Of a DNA stretch of 64,000 nt, positions 23,755 through 34,960 are shown piece after piece. This DNA is from Otatea glauca (Eukaryota; Streptophyta; Magnoliopsida; Poales; Poaceae), in the NCBI GenBank assembly GCA_036346275.1, contig CM070720.1, positions 8,409,278 to 8,473,277 on the forward strand, in the 5' to 3' direction. The notes beneath the pieces are model-generated. The model did not search any database. It saw only the letters and a program-made list of their open reading frames with translations, and was not told the DNA's origin. The position numbers were made by a program, and so were the translations under genes. Each line of letters opens with the position of its first letter. Position 1 is the first letter of the stretch.

Positions 23755-24477
23755 CCTTGTAAACATATATTTTCTTATATATGATGTACTGTTTCGGCAT
23801 ACATAAGATTCAAAACAAACAGTTTTGCCTATAAACTTCTATACCTGCTACCATAAGTAGCAGCTAGAGCGAGTGGGCTCGCGGGTTTTGGTTATTTAGA
23901 TGTAGTGGTTGAGGAATTTTGACTAGCAAAGTGTAATCAGTGAAGACTGGCCACCAAAACACATCTTTTCGTTGTTATGTACATCGGTTGTACAGATGAG
24001 ATGGATCAATTTGAGGCTTTCTTAAGAACATTATCTTTCAGATTACGCTGGTACGCCTCGCGTAAAGCCGATTCATCGGCAAACCTCTGAAAGTGAACTA
24101 GTGAAATCAATACTCTTACGTCGAAATTTGGTCTGGTAGTTCATTTGTTCACTAGTCGTATTTGTATGTATCTAGAAACGAAAAGGCTAATTTAGGTCAA
24201 CGACGTTTAGGTGTGATACAGATAAGATTTGGCTCAAAAACCTATGCTTTCTGGTGCAACCATAAGTGTTTTGTTTTGGTGCACTTCAAGAATGAAGGCG
24301 CAGCACAGCATTTGAAAATATGTACGTCATATCGGAAATTAACATATTAGTTGAGGAGTACGTCATCACAGTCATCTACACTTATTTTCTAGAAAACATA
24401 TTTAATAGCACGTAGCTTCGATCCAAAATGTATATTGCAATGGTTGTTGTGCAGTAAACTTTGTTCAATGCATCTTT
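23755..24477. other. Unassigned sequence
   Basis: No supported gene, only a short frame at 24162-24350 with no recognisable domain. AGTAT at 24478-24482 is the left target duplication of the following element. Confidence 0.4.
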
Positions 24478-24482
24478 AGTAT

Positions 24483-25076
24483 TGTTGGTACCAAGAATGA
24501 GCCAATCGGTCTCAACAAACAAGAACACCGGATTCAAAAGGTGCAAGGTGTGTCAATCGATTTGATCCTGCAATCGATAAGATAGATAAAAAATATGCTT
24601 AAAGCCAATCTAGTGCAACAATCGGCAAAGATCTAAAAGGCTAAGAAGCCGATCAAATCACGGGTAACGATAAGTCTAAATAGCCGAATAGGGCTGATTA
24701 GATGGTAGATAATGATAGACTTTCCCGAAAAAGGTGACGCGCAACAAGATTAGAGAAAACCAAACCTGATTGGCGTAATCGAAGATGACCAACAATTGAC
24801 GATGCACAACTTTATTGATCAAGATCAGATTATAAGAAAGATTCTAAATTATAGAGCTACTCCTAGTTGATAGGAAAGTAAATGCGAGTTGTTTGGCTGA
24901 TTGGGGTTGTTGTTTTTTCTTGCCCTCGACCATCTTTTATAGTGCATCGGAGATCATGTCCTTCTCTGATGCGTTGTCAACCAAGATCCGTACTGGCCTT
25001 TATACAGTAAAATCTCATCTTTGAATCAATATCGGTCATAATCCTGTTCTAACTCAACTTTCCTTTCTTAACCGAT
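24483..25076 (-). repeat. Tat-type LTR, first part (split by solo LTR)
   Basis: 594 bp starting TGTTGGTACC. It aligns with 38730-39300 (shared TCGATTT..ATCCT, AAGAAGCCGATCAAATCAC and GAGTTGTTTGG blocks). It continues at 28514-28585 after the inserted LTR and its duplicated CCGAT. Confidence 0.9.
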
Positions 25077-28000
25077 TGTAAGTTCAAGCTCCATTGGTTT
25101 TGGTGATTAGTTTTAGATTAATGTTTAATCTTTGTTTAATGACAAATCTAATCATTATGAGACTAACATGTTTATTGAGCTTCATTCTTATTAGTCTCAA
25201 ATTCGAATGGAAAAAAAAACACAAAGTATGCACTTGTATTCACTCTATTGTCTTAATACATACTTAGGATTCAAGTTAAAAGATGAACTCTTCCATTGCC
25301 TTAGTCTAAATATGTGCATTATATTTCCAAATCAATATATACATGAATGCACACATCTAGGGGGAGTTGATAACTTAATTTGATGTTTCAATTGTATTGA
25401 CCTATGTCCTCTTGCCATATAATATAAAGGATCAAGACTTTAAAACAATTTTTTTGAGTATATATATAACTTGTGTAGTTGTAGTATACCCATGCTAATA
25501 TAGGATAAACTCATATGTAATCAAAGATTGATTATGTGCATATTGATTCCATATTCAATTAGTTATATGTACATACTAAATGGAGTTTGTTCTATAGCTG
25601 ATGGTCTAAATGTATTGATTCCTTTTCATCACTCAAACATATTTGGATCATTACTAACCATCATATTGAGTGTACGAAACTTGTGTAGTTATGTACTTAT
25701 ATCAATTTAAATAAAGTTTAAATTGAGTTCGGTTGTCTTTCAATCAATCAAAGAATATTTCATCATGTGTTGATGGTGTCTTTTTGTTGATTAAGGACAA
25801 ACGGAAAGTTCTTGAGTATAATGAAGTATTAGTTGCATCAAAATACTCAAGACACAATTAATCATTCAAATTGATTTTGGTTGTGTTCAATCGATCTTGG
25901 AGGCATCCATTATATGTTAATGGAGTGCAAATGATGATTGAGACAACCGTGTTTGTTGGACTAACGTTCTTCAATGAGTTGTGAAGTAGGTTGAATCCAA
26001 GAAGATAAAGAATCAGAACAAGAAGTCATCATGTGTTGATGAGCTTCAAGAGGTGATCCCGAGGTGAAGAGAAGGGCTAGAGAAAGTTCATCATGTGTTG
26101 ATGAACAAAAAGAAAAACATTCGATCCTGGAGAGAATATGATTGGAAATCATAAAAGCTCCAAGTGGATCGCTAGAGGAAAAGGTATAACTAGCTAGGGC
26201 TAAGGATGTGTTCCTAGTCTTTTATCAGTCTCGGTGTTTAGATTGGAGACCGAGTTGCTAGTTAGGTTGCCGTACTATTAAGAGCGGTTGAGTCTTTTAG
26301 CTTGAACTTCATCATATGTTGATGAACTCAATCCGGTTAACTCTAGCCCACTCTCTTATTTGGATTTTGCATGGAGCTAACCATTTGGCATGTGTTGCAA
26401 ATGGGTGAAGCTCATGCATTGGATTTTGCATGAGCAAAGTATTTGCATGTGTTGCAAATAAGGGAGCTCATGCTTGCTTCTTATTGAATCTTAATTGATT
26501 TGGTTTGTGCATAAAGCTAAGGATTTGCTGTGTTGTAATTGGGAGACAGCTTATGCAATGTTGTTTATATGGCTATTGCTTGGAGCTAAGTTTTGTATGT
26601 GTTGCAAAAAGAGAGAGCTCAAGAAATTTGGTTTAAAGTGGTAGCATGGAGCTAGAGATTTGCATGTGTTACAAATAGAGAGCTCATGCACTTGAGTTTG
26701 TTTTGGTTGTTTGCATGGAGCTAGAGATTTGCATGTGTTGCAAATAGAGAGCTCATGCATTAGAGTTTTAGCTTGTGACTTGATCATGTGTTGATCATCA
26801 CAAGGCTAAGTGTGTTTTGCGCTTTGAGTTTGCAAAATGTGTTTTTGCAAAACATTAAATGAACTTGAGGCTATGAGTTTCGATCCTAGAGCATGTGAAT
26901 AGGGTTTGCAAATGTGTTTTGCAAATTGACTTGATCATGTGTTGATGATCATCACGTGGCTAAGAGGATTGATCTCATAAGTTCTTTGGTTTATTTGCAA
27001 ATATGTTTTGCAAATAAGTCGTGCTTAATGTGATTCTTTGGAGAATGTGAATTGGGTTTGCAAATTACTTGATCATGTGTTGATCATCACATTGCTCAAA
27101 GAATCAATCATTATTGGTGTTTGATTCCTAAATAATAGATTTTTGTGAAAAATCTGGTTCTAAGCTGGTAGCCGGTGCAACCGGCAATGGTAGCCCGATG
27201 CTACCGACCGAGCGGTAGCACCAGCCCCAATGCGGTGTATAAAAACCCGAGAGGGTGTTTTTGGGTTTCAGAAAGGCCGATGCTACCGGCCATGGCAGCC
27301 CGGTGCTACCAGATGAGCAGTAGCACTGGATGAACCCTCGGTGTAGAATTTCCAAAGAGGGATGTTTTTTGGGCGGACTCGCAGTCCAGTGCTACCGCCC
27401 ATGCTAGCCTGGTAGCACCGGAGGTCCGGTGCTACTGCTCCTCTGGCCGGTGTGGAAAATCTAGAGGAGGTATTTTTGCGGTCGGCTCGAGGCCGATGCT
27501 ACCGGGGTGGTGGCCGGTGCTACCGCCCGAGCGGTAGCAACACTCCTAGTTGGCCGGTTCTATCGAAAGTTCTGCACAATGGCTAGTTTTCTAGCCATTG
27601 TCCTGTAGGCCGGTGCTACCGGACCTAGTTGGGTGGTAGCACCAGATTTGTTGAGTTTTTCCAGATTTTCCCCCAACGACTAGTTTTGGCGTGGAGGCTA
27701 TAAAAGGATGCCTTGGGGGCAATGGCTTGTGGCTGGAGCATTTGGGTGTTTGTAGGAGTTGTGTGCATGTGCTGCCCTCTTCTATTTGCTTCTTGAGCTA
27801 AAAGTGAGTTCTTATTGCATGTGTTGCAATTAGGAAGTGGATTGAGAGCCTCTTGTGCATGTGTTGCACTTGAGAAGGATCCTAGTGCATGTGTTGCACT
27901 TAGGAGGTCACCGGAGTGCAAGTGTTGCACTAGGTGAAGGTCAAGCGGAACGGCTTGACTTGTTACTCTTGGTGTTTGCCGACACCTAGACGGCGTGTGG

Positions 28001-28508
28001 AGGCGTCGTGCGCGGGAGCTCTCAACGGAGGTTGTGAAAAGCCTCGGCTAAGTTGTGAAGGTCGGTGCTCGCCTACCCGGAGGGTGAAAGAGCAACCACT
28101 AGTGGATTCGAGGTGGGTCCTCAATTCGTGGAGCCGATCCAATTCGTTTAGGCTAACCTCAACGTGGACTGAGGGAGACCAGCAAGTCGCCGAACACCAC
28201 GGTAAAAAGTATTGTGTCTCTTGTGCTTGCATTGTATTCGTTATTTATATTCATAGAATTAAATTGATTGATTGCTTGTCTTTAGGATTGCAATATTTGT
28301 TAGCGACATAATTAGTTAGCGCACATAGTGAGCCTAGTTGATTTAGGCTTTAATTGTCAAAACCTTAGTTTATCGTTTCTGCATTAGTAATTGTTAAGGT
28401 TTTGGCATTAAGGTAATTAGGTGTGAATTGCTTTGTAGAAATTCGTAGAAGTAATTTTTAAAAGCCGCCTATTCACCCCCCCCTCTAGTTGGCATCCTCG
28501 ACCTTACA
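25077..28508 (+). mobile_element. Solo LTR, 3.4 kb, nested in the Tat LTR
   Basis: It starts TGTAAG and ends CTTACA (perfect 6-bp inverted ends), flanked by CCGAT on both sides (25072-25076 and 28509-28513). No internal region exists, so it formed by LTR-LTR recombination. Inside are diverged repeats: GCATGTGTTGCAAATAGAGAGCTCATGC-type units at 26370-26770 (key words ATGTGTTGCAAAT and GAGCTCATGC), TGATCATGTGTTGATCATCAC words at 26780-27090, and GCCGGTGCTACCG words at 27170-27640. The end, CCTATTCACCCCCCCCTCTAG, resembles the 3' ends of Copia SIRE-like LTRs, including the element at 9949. Related fragments are at 1271-2990 (inverted) and 41250-41605. Confidence 0.92.
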
Positions 28509-28513
28509 CCGAT

Positions 28514-28585
28514 ATCGGCCAAAAATATTCTTTCTATCCTTAACCTGACAAATCGGCCAATTCTTGCCAAATTCTGGTGCTAACA
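28514..28585 (-). repeat. Tat-type LTR, second part
   Basis: 72 bp continuing the LTR from 25076, ending GTGCTAACA, and matching 39303-39367. The adjoining complement of 28586-28610 (CCCAAAAACAGAGGCATA) is a weak polypurine tract. Confidence 0.85.
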
Positions 28586-28737
28586 TATGCCTCTGTTTTT
28601 GGGAGATAATGTTATCTTCCAAAAATCTTGTTCATCGGCTTCTATCATCATCGGCTTAGCTCAATATCACTGTTGGTAACCGCTCTATTTATGGCACCGT
28701 AAAATCTTGAGATGCGTATCTTCTCCATTAACTGCTC

Positions 28738-30358
28738 ATGCCATTTTGGAAAATTTCCATCTTTTACTGTTCCTTTTACCGCTCTATAAATATGGGCCCC
28801 ATTCTCCGTCATTATCACGCACTCAAGCTCTCGCATCTTTCACTGTCGGCTTGCTTCCTCATTTTCTCTGTCTTCAATACTTCTGCTAGTCTCAACCCAT
28901 TGGCTCAAGGACAATGGACTCAAACCAGGTATTTATCCATGTGCCCGATAGTGAAACCCAGTTTTTATCTAGGCCCAATAGGTAACCTAGATCCGTCGGC
29001 TATCATAGAATAGGATATACCTAGGCTTCCTCTTCATGCTCTCGAGTACAATATCAATGGATGGAGAAAAAGTTTCAGAGTCTGGCCGAAGACTTTAAAA
29101 GATTGTCAAGATTGGTATAATAGAATATCTGCACAGAAAATGCCTTTATGGGAGCAAATCAGCATATCAGAATGCCTTCCTCTTTCCTTGGCCAATCTAG
29201 AAACCAACGAGCCCTTAGTGGCCACGGCATGCTACTTCTGGTCGGACACCCTGAATGCTTTAAGTTTAGTTCAGGTCCTATTGGCCCAACCCTTTTGGAT
29301 GTAGCTCAATTGTGCTGCTTAAGACTAGACGAAGATCAACCGTCAACTTTCAGTGCCAAACCGCAACATAAACTGATCTTAACCAAAGGAGAAGGCTAGA
29401 GCACATATATTGGAAATAACAAAGGGACTGGCCCTGTGTCGGACAAAGTGCATGCCGCCTTTTTAAATATGTGGCTTGACCGATACATCTTTTGTGGAGC
29501 TTCTCTTAGTCCAACACAAGTCTATCAAGTCATTGCCGAACAACTCGTGGAAGGACATCGGCTTGCCTTAGAAAAATTATTCTAAGGAGCAGTATATCAA
29601 ATAAAGCATATCATCAAAAGTCAGCTTTTCACTGGACTTGGTCAGTATTCTGTCGGCAATGTTGGCGGACCGCTATGGTTCATACAAATTTGGCTCTATT
29701 CTGCTTTCAGCTAGCAATTTCAGATCGATTCATTGGTGACAACTCTATTTTCTTGTGAAGATTATTTGGAGCATAAGACCGTGTCTTTCATAGATAGCTG
29801 ATAATTTGGTGATGGTTTATACTTTGCTCGTCGGACGCAAAGATGACACCATCCGGGGCAGCCAAGTATTTATCCTTCTTCTTTGACCTGGACAGCCGAG
29901 ATTACCCATCAAAAGAATATTTTAGATATAGGGATGCCGATGGATACCTTTACCCTTCTTTTCTACATCTGACAACTGACAGCTCATATATGCCTGAGGA
30001 AACACTGGATTTATATAAAATTTTCTTATCTCCTTGTGTGTTTTCCTTCAGATTGCATGCCAAGGGTCAAATGTTCCAACCTTCATATGAGTTCTACCGT
30101 CCGACAGTCTACTCCAGGCAATTTGGTTTTGGCCAAGTGCCTCCCAACTTCTACCTCCTAGATCGGCTTCGCCCGAGGAATAGAGTGCACCATGAATCAA
30201 TGTCTCAAGTATCCATACATCTAGCCAATGCTCTGCAACTTCAACATCTCCCCAATTTTCTGCTCCATCAACATCAAGCCGAGGTGTTCAAACAATGGTG
30301 GTCAATAATCTCCAATAGGCCTTATCCTAAGAACGCAATTATCGGCCATCATATCTGA
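28738..30358 (+). pseudogene. Antisense ORF with plant mobile domain (PMD-like)
   Basis: It is transcribed opposite to pol and lies between integrase and the distal LTR. A frame from about 28738 continues past TAG 29011-29013 and encodes LPLHALEYNINGWRKSF and ATACYFWSDTLNA. It shifts near 29255 to FKFSSGPIGPTLLDVAQLC, and a further frame gives HAAFLNMWLDRYIFCGAS and GGPLWFIQIWLYSAF. These are hallmarks of the aminotransferase-like plant mobile domain (PF10536 pattern). 29843-30358 (172 codons from ATG) is the C-terminal part, with FYRPTVYSRQFGFGQVPPNF. Tat-lineage elements are known to carry antisense ORFs here. Whether they originate from host PMD genes is inference. Stops and shifts make it a pseudogene. 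Confidence 0.75.
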
Positions 30359-31409
30359 TTTTTTGCTGGAATATCAACCAGAGCCGATGGTAGTTTCTAA
30401 ATCTATTATTACGAGTTCTAGTACTGATGCTAGTTCATCGGGTTATACTAACTCAAGTTCTGCTGATATGGTTGACAAAGAATCGGCTAAGGTAGCCTGC
30501 TTTTAATACTTTGTATTTTCCTTTTTCTGATTGGCCGAGTAATGGCTTGAATCATCTTTCAGGAAAACAAGCTTAGAAGAAAACCATTAGAGCATCATCG
30601 GACACAGGGCAATTGAGCAAATGACCTCGTCTTGATGTCAGAATTGCAATGGCTGGTTATTCATTGGCTACTCTAAGTGCCCACTCACAATCATTATCGT
30701 ATTTAGACAAACAGAAACCGAGTAAGTATTTGTCGGCTTTATCTTACATTTTGTTCACCTGTTTTATTAACTAACCTCTCAGCCGATTTTTAACAGAGAA
30801 AAAGTGTGGCCAACCCAACAAGAAAGTATTAGCCAGCAGAGGCAGCAAGCCACAAGGGAAATCGGCTAAAAGTTCCCCACATGCCTCAAGCCCCGGCCAC
30901 GTAAGATCCTTTTACACTAACTTGCAATACAATTTCCATTGAAATCGGGAAACAAGACTTATGCTACTTCATTCAGCCTAATCTCTCCCACTGGCATTCA
31001 TAGCCGATGTTATGGTCGATCTGCCAGCTGAAGCAGATTTCTTGCCTCTCCATCATAGCCGATACTGATAGTTGAAATTCCTAAGGCCACACCAGTTGCC
31101 ACTGCCACTCCACTTTCTACCAAGCCAAGCGCTAAGCCGATCAATTCCATGAGCAATGTGCCCAGATTCGATTGGTCTGACATTGAGGACGAAGTGGACT
31201 TGGGCGTGGACAGCTTCCCAAAGGAGATCCAAAAATCTTGGCCGTATCAAAGGATGCATCGACTAAGGTAACGTCGGCCCCGGGCATGACAGAGAAGCTA
31301 AACCATTTTTTTGATCTGGTCTGCCCCCCGTCTAGCCTCTATGTGTGATGGGAACAGTGGCCGATCTTCCGACAGGTAGTAGTAAGTCGATTGATGGAGA
31401 ACTCGATGT

Positions 31410-32220
31410 TGATGATCTGGCTTCCAATCAGAACTGATTCGAACCCTACAATCGCTACACCACGGCTCCGTTGGTTATCAACTATGCACAAACACGGTTG
31501 ACCTCGCCAAGAAGGCTTATACCTGCATGCGAATCAAGAACACAAGCAAGAACGTAGAAGATGCAATCTAAAATTGCGAATAATATTAAGTACACGAGTT
31601 GGGATTCCACAAACCGATGAACGGCGAAAAACTGACAAAGTGTCTAGTTGTAATCTAAGCAAATCCAATCTATTCTAGCGACAGATACTGAATATATATG
31701 AGGAAGAGGCAAGGGAGGCGGCCAAGGGGATGGTCGTGCAACCCTAGGTCGTACAAGGCCTTTAGGCCCAAGTGGAGGTGGCGCAGCACCTGGCAGATTC
31801 TGTTCATCATATTGATTTAACAATTTCTGTCGATCTAGAAGTAGTTTGGATGTGAAACCACTTCCATTGGAAAGCTCCTGTCGTGGGCTTCTCTGTAGAG
31901 TCCAAGAACGCCTCAAATGGACTTCGTATGACCTAGGTTTTAGTTGGACTGCTCCTAGTGGCCGAACTGGATTCGTGAACGAATTGGACTTGATCTTGGA
32001 CTGGGCTTGGAGCATTAGAAGTTGTTGGGCCCTTGTCTTGGCTTGAGATAGAAGCATGGCTTGCTAGGCCGGCATGGTCTCATCATCCTCCCCTTCTTGA
32101 GCTTGAGTCGTCCTCGACTCAAGCTCATTGGCCTGCAAAAGGTTAGTAACAAGAGGCGACAAAGAAACCAACATATTCTTTGGTTGTTGATAATCTTGAA
32201 CCGACAAGCCATTTTACCTG
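31410..32220 (-). mobile_element. Fragment of a CRM-like non-autonomous Gypsy (3' end plus LTR)
   Basis: The minus LTR is 32085-31410 (676 bp), TGATGAGACC to GATCATCA. It is preceded by polypurine tract AAGAAGGGGAGGA (complement of 32086-32098). Upstream the frame reads VSLSPLVTNLLQANELESRT then TQAQEGEDDE, matching SVALSSVITNTLKDNEMESR and QEGEDDE of the element at 48952-53787. The LTR also shares CTTTCCAATGGA, GCTGCGCCACC and a TATA-like ATATATATTCAG. The 5' portion of the element is missing; the joint with Tat integrase coding lies near 32220. No target duplication was found. Confidence 0.72.
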
Positions 32221-34960
32221 GCCGTACGTACAGAATCGATATTAATTTCGAAGGGCAAAATAGCCTCCTGCCCATAGACCAACTGATAAGGTGATAACCT
32301 GGTTGCACCATGGTATGCAGTCCGATAGGCTCATAATGACTCTGATAATGTTACAGACCAATTCCTCGGCTTTTCTTCAAATTTTCTTTTGATTAACTTG
32401 ATCAACGTTTTGTTGGACAACTCGGCTTGACCATTAGCCTAAGCATATTAAGGTGATGAATTTAATAACTTGATGCCCAACCCTTTAGCAAAACCTTGAA
32501 ACTCATTGGACATAAACAAAGTGGCTTGATCGGTTGTAATAGTTTGTGGTATTCCAAACCGATGGATAATATATTATGTAACAAATCTGATGGCTTCAAT
32601 ACTTGTATCCTTTTTAAGCAGGATTGCCTCGACCCACTTAGAAAAATAATTGGTCACAGCCAATATGAATTTATGGCCTTTGCTCAATGCAGAAAATAAC
32701 TGTTCGATTACATCTATTCCCCATCTTCTAAATGGCCAAGGCTTGATAATTGGATGTAAAGCCGATGCTGAAGCCAATTGTACATAGCCAAATTTCTGAC
32801 AAATCTGGCACCCTTTGCAATATTTGAAACAATCTTCCAACATTGTCTGTCAAAAATACCCAGTACGCATTAACAACCATTTCATCTTATGAGCGGATTG
32901 ATGGGATCCACAAATACCTTCATGCACTTCTCCCATGGCTATTTTAGCTTCTTCAGCTTTAAGACATCTTAGCAACAAGCCCTCTAAAGTCCGATAATAT
33001 AGCACATTATAGAGGACAACATACTTCAAAGCTTGTCGTTTAATCCTTCGATCAGTAGGTTTTGAGGGAACGGTCGAATATTCCACTATCTTCATCCTCT
33101 AATCATTAATGGTAACACACATGATCATCTTTTCAATCGGCTCACATCCCTTTAAACAATCAAAAATTTTATAGCCCAATGCTTGTTGGGCTAGCAAGTT
33201 AACCTTGTCATTCAACTCTCGAGTAATATGACTGATGGAAAAAGAAGTAAATGAGCTGATCACAGCGAGACATTACTCTAAGTATTTGATCAAAATTTCA
33301 TCATAGTAGTTATACTCTTCTTTAATCTGCTGGACCACCAATAATGAATCGTCATAGGCCTCAACAAAATCAACTCTGATATTATCGAGTAGCTATAGAC
33401 CATTAAGTAAAGCTTCGTACTCAGCTTGGTTATTAGAATATTTGCAATTCAGCCTGAATATGAACTCAAAACTATATCCTTTTGGCGAAATCAATACTAT
33501 TCTGATATCATCACCTTCTCAACACACTGATCCATCAAAAAATAGTTGCCAAGGAGCGAAAGATATTAGATCGGCATTCAAATTAATTTCATGTCCTGTT
33601 ATAAAATCGGTAATCACTTGACCCTTAATAGCTTTAGCCGATTCATATGTTAAGTCGAAATCGATGAGTGTTTAGGCTTATTTACCAAGTCGACCTCATA
33701 AAATTGGAGCTGACAACATATATTTTATAACATCAGTTTTAAAAATAACCTAACAAGCTGATGCTAAAATATAATGCCTTAACTTTATGCAAGCAAAATA
33801 TAATGATAAATAGAGTGTTTCTACAAAAGGGTACCTGGTTTCTACATCAATTAACCGTTGGCATAAGTAGAAAATAACTCGCTTTTTTCCATTAATTTTT
33901 TGTGTCAAAATAGTCCCAATAGTCACCTCTTCAACAGATATATATAATTTGAGTGGTATAACTTTTTGAGGTGTGGCTAAAACTGGAGGATTAGTCAAAT
34001 AATCTTTTATGCTTTCAAAAGCTTTCTGTGAATCGGCTCCCCAGACAAAGTCTTGATTATCCTTTAATTTCAACAACAGAGTAAATGAACCTATACGGCC
34101 AGATAAATTTGTAATAAATCGTTGTAAATAGTTAATCTTGCGATCAACTTCTGTAAATCCTTCTTGCAGGCTGGCATCTTAGTTTTGGCTATAACTCTAA
34201 CTCTTTTTTATTAATTTCAATCCCTCTTTCATGAACCATGAAGCCCAAAACTGTCTAGCCAACACACCAAAAGCACACTTATATGGATTCATCTTTAAAC
34301 CATGTGCTCTTATATTCTTAAATAGTGTTTCTAAATCGGCTAAATGCTGCAAATCCACCTTTGATTTAACAAAAACATCATCAATGTAAATCTCAACAAT
34401 ATGGCTGATTAAATCATGAAAAATCAAATTTATGGCATGTTGATATGTTGCACCAGCGTTCTTCAAGCTAAACGTCATTACCGCCCACTCAAATAAACCT
34501 AAGGCACCGGGGCACCTAAAGGCTGTTTTAGATATATCGGCTTCTACTATGAATATCTGGTTATATCCGGTATTATCATCGAGGAAGCTAATAATCTTAT
34601 TTCCAATGCAGCATCGATAAGCACATTGGCTATCGGCATTGGGTACTCTTTTTTTTGTGTGGATTTATTCAAATCCCTAAAATCAACACACTCTGAGGTT
34701 TCCATTTTTCTTCATGACAGGAACGATATTAGAAACCCACTCAACTTATCGGCATGGTCTCATAAACTTAGCCTCCATTAATCACTCAATTTCTTCTTTT
34801 ATAATAGTATACAAGGCCAGATTAAATTGTCTAGTAGACTGTTTAAACTGCTAATAACCTGGCTTTATAGGTAATTGATGCTCAACAAGTTGTCGGCTTA
34901 AGCCAAGCATCTCATGGTACTACCATGCAAAAGAATCTTTATAATTCTTTAATATTTTGA
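32221..34960 (-). pseudogene. Tat-type pol: RT, RNase H (two), integrase, degraded
   Basis: RT (about 34960-34197) shows FSLKNAGATYQHAINLIF and the catalytic EIYIDDVFVKSK. The usual RNase H follows at 34076-33750 (QKAFESIKDYLTNPPVL, VIFYLCQRLIDVETRY). A second RNase H-like segment at about 33560-33290 contains EYEALLNGL and DSLLVVQQI, as in Tat elements with dual RNase H. Integrase has the zinc-binding region (MGEVHEGICGSHQSAHKM, then CKGCQICQKFG) at 33095-32760, followed by GIDVIEQLFSA and NYFSKWVEAILLKK. The C-terminal ATRLSPYQLVYGQEAILP lies near 32300. Many stops and frame changes occur. This would copy and integrate the element; it is not functional. Confidence 0.85.

Noticed and set aside
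26370..27640. CRISPR-like spaced repeats
   Set aside because: Units are imperfect and irregularly spaced, lie inside an LTR with target duplication in a plant genome, and have no cas genes.
28915..28986. Alternative start MDSNQVFIHVPDSE for the antisense PMD ORF
   Set aside because: The frame stops after 24 codons; the PMD motifs are in the neighbouring frame. Splicing cannot be judged here.
32131..32165. Splice-acceptor-like CTAACCTTTTGCAG at the Tat/CRM-like joint
   Set aside because: The same bases read in frame as VTNLLQ, matching the linker of the element at 48952, so coding explains them better.
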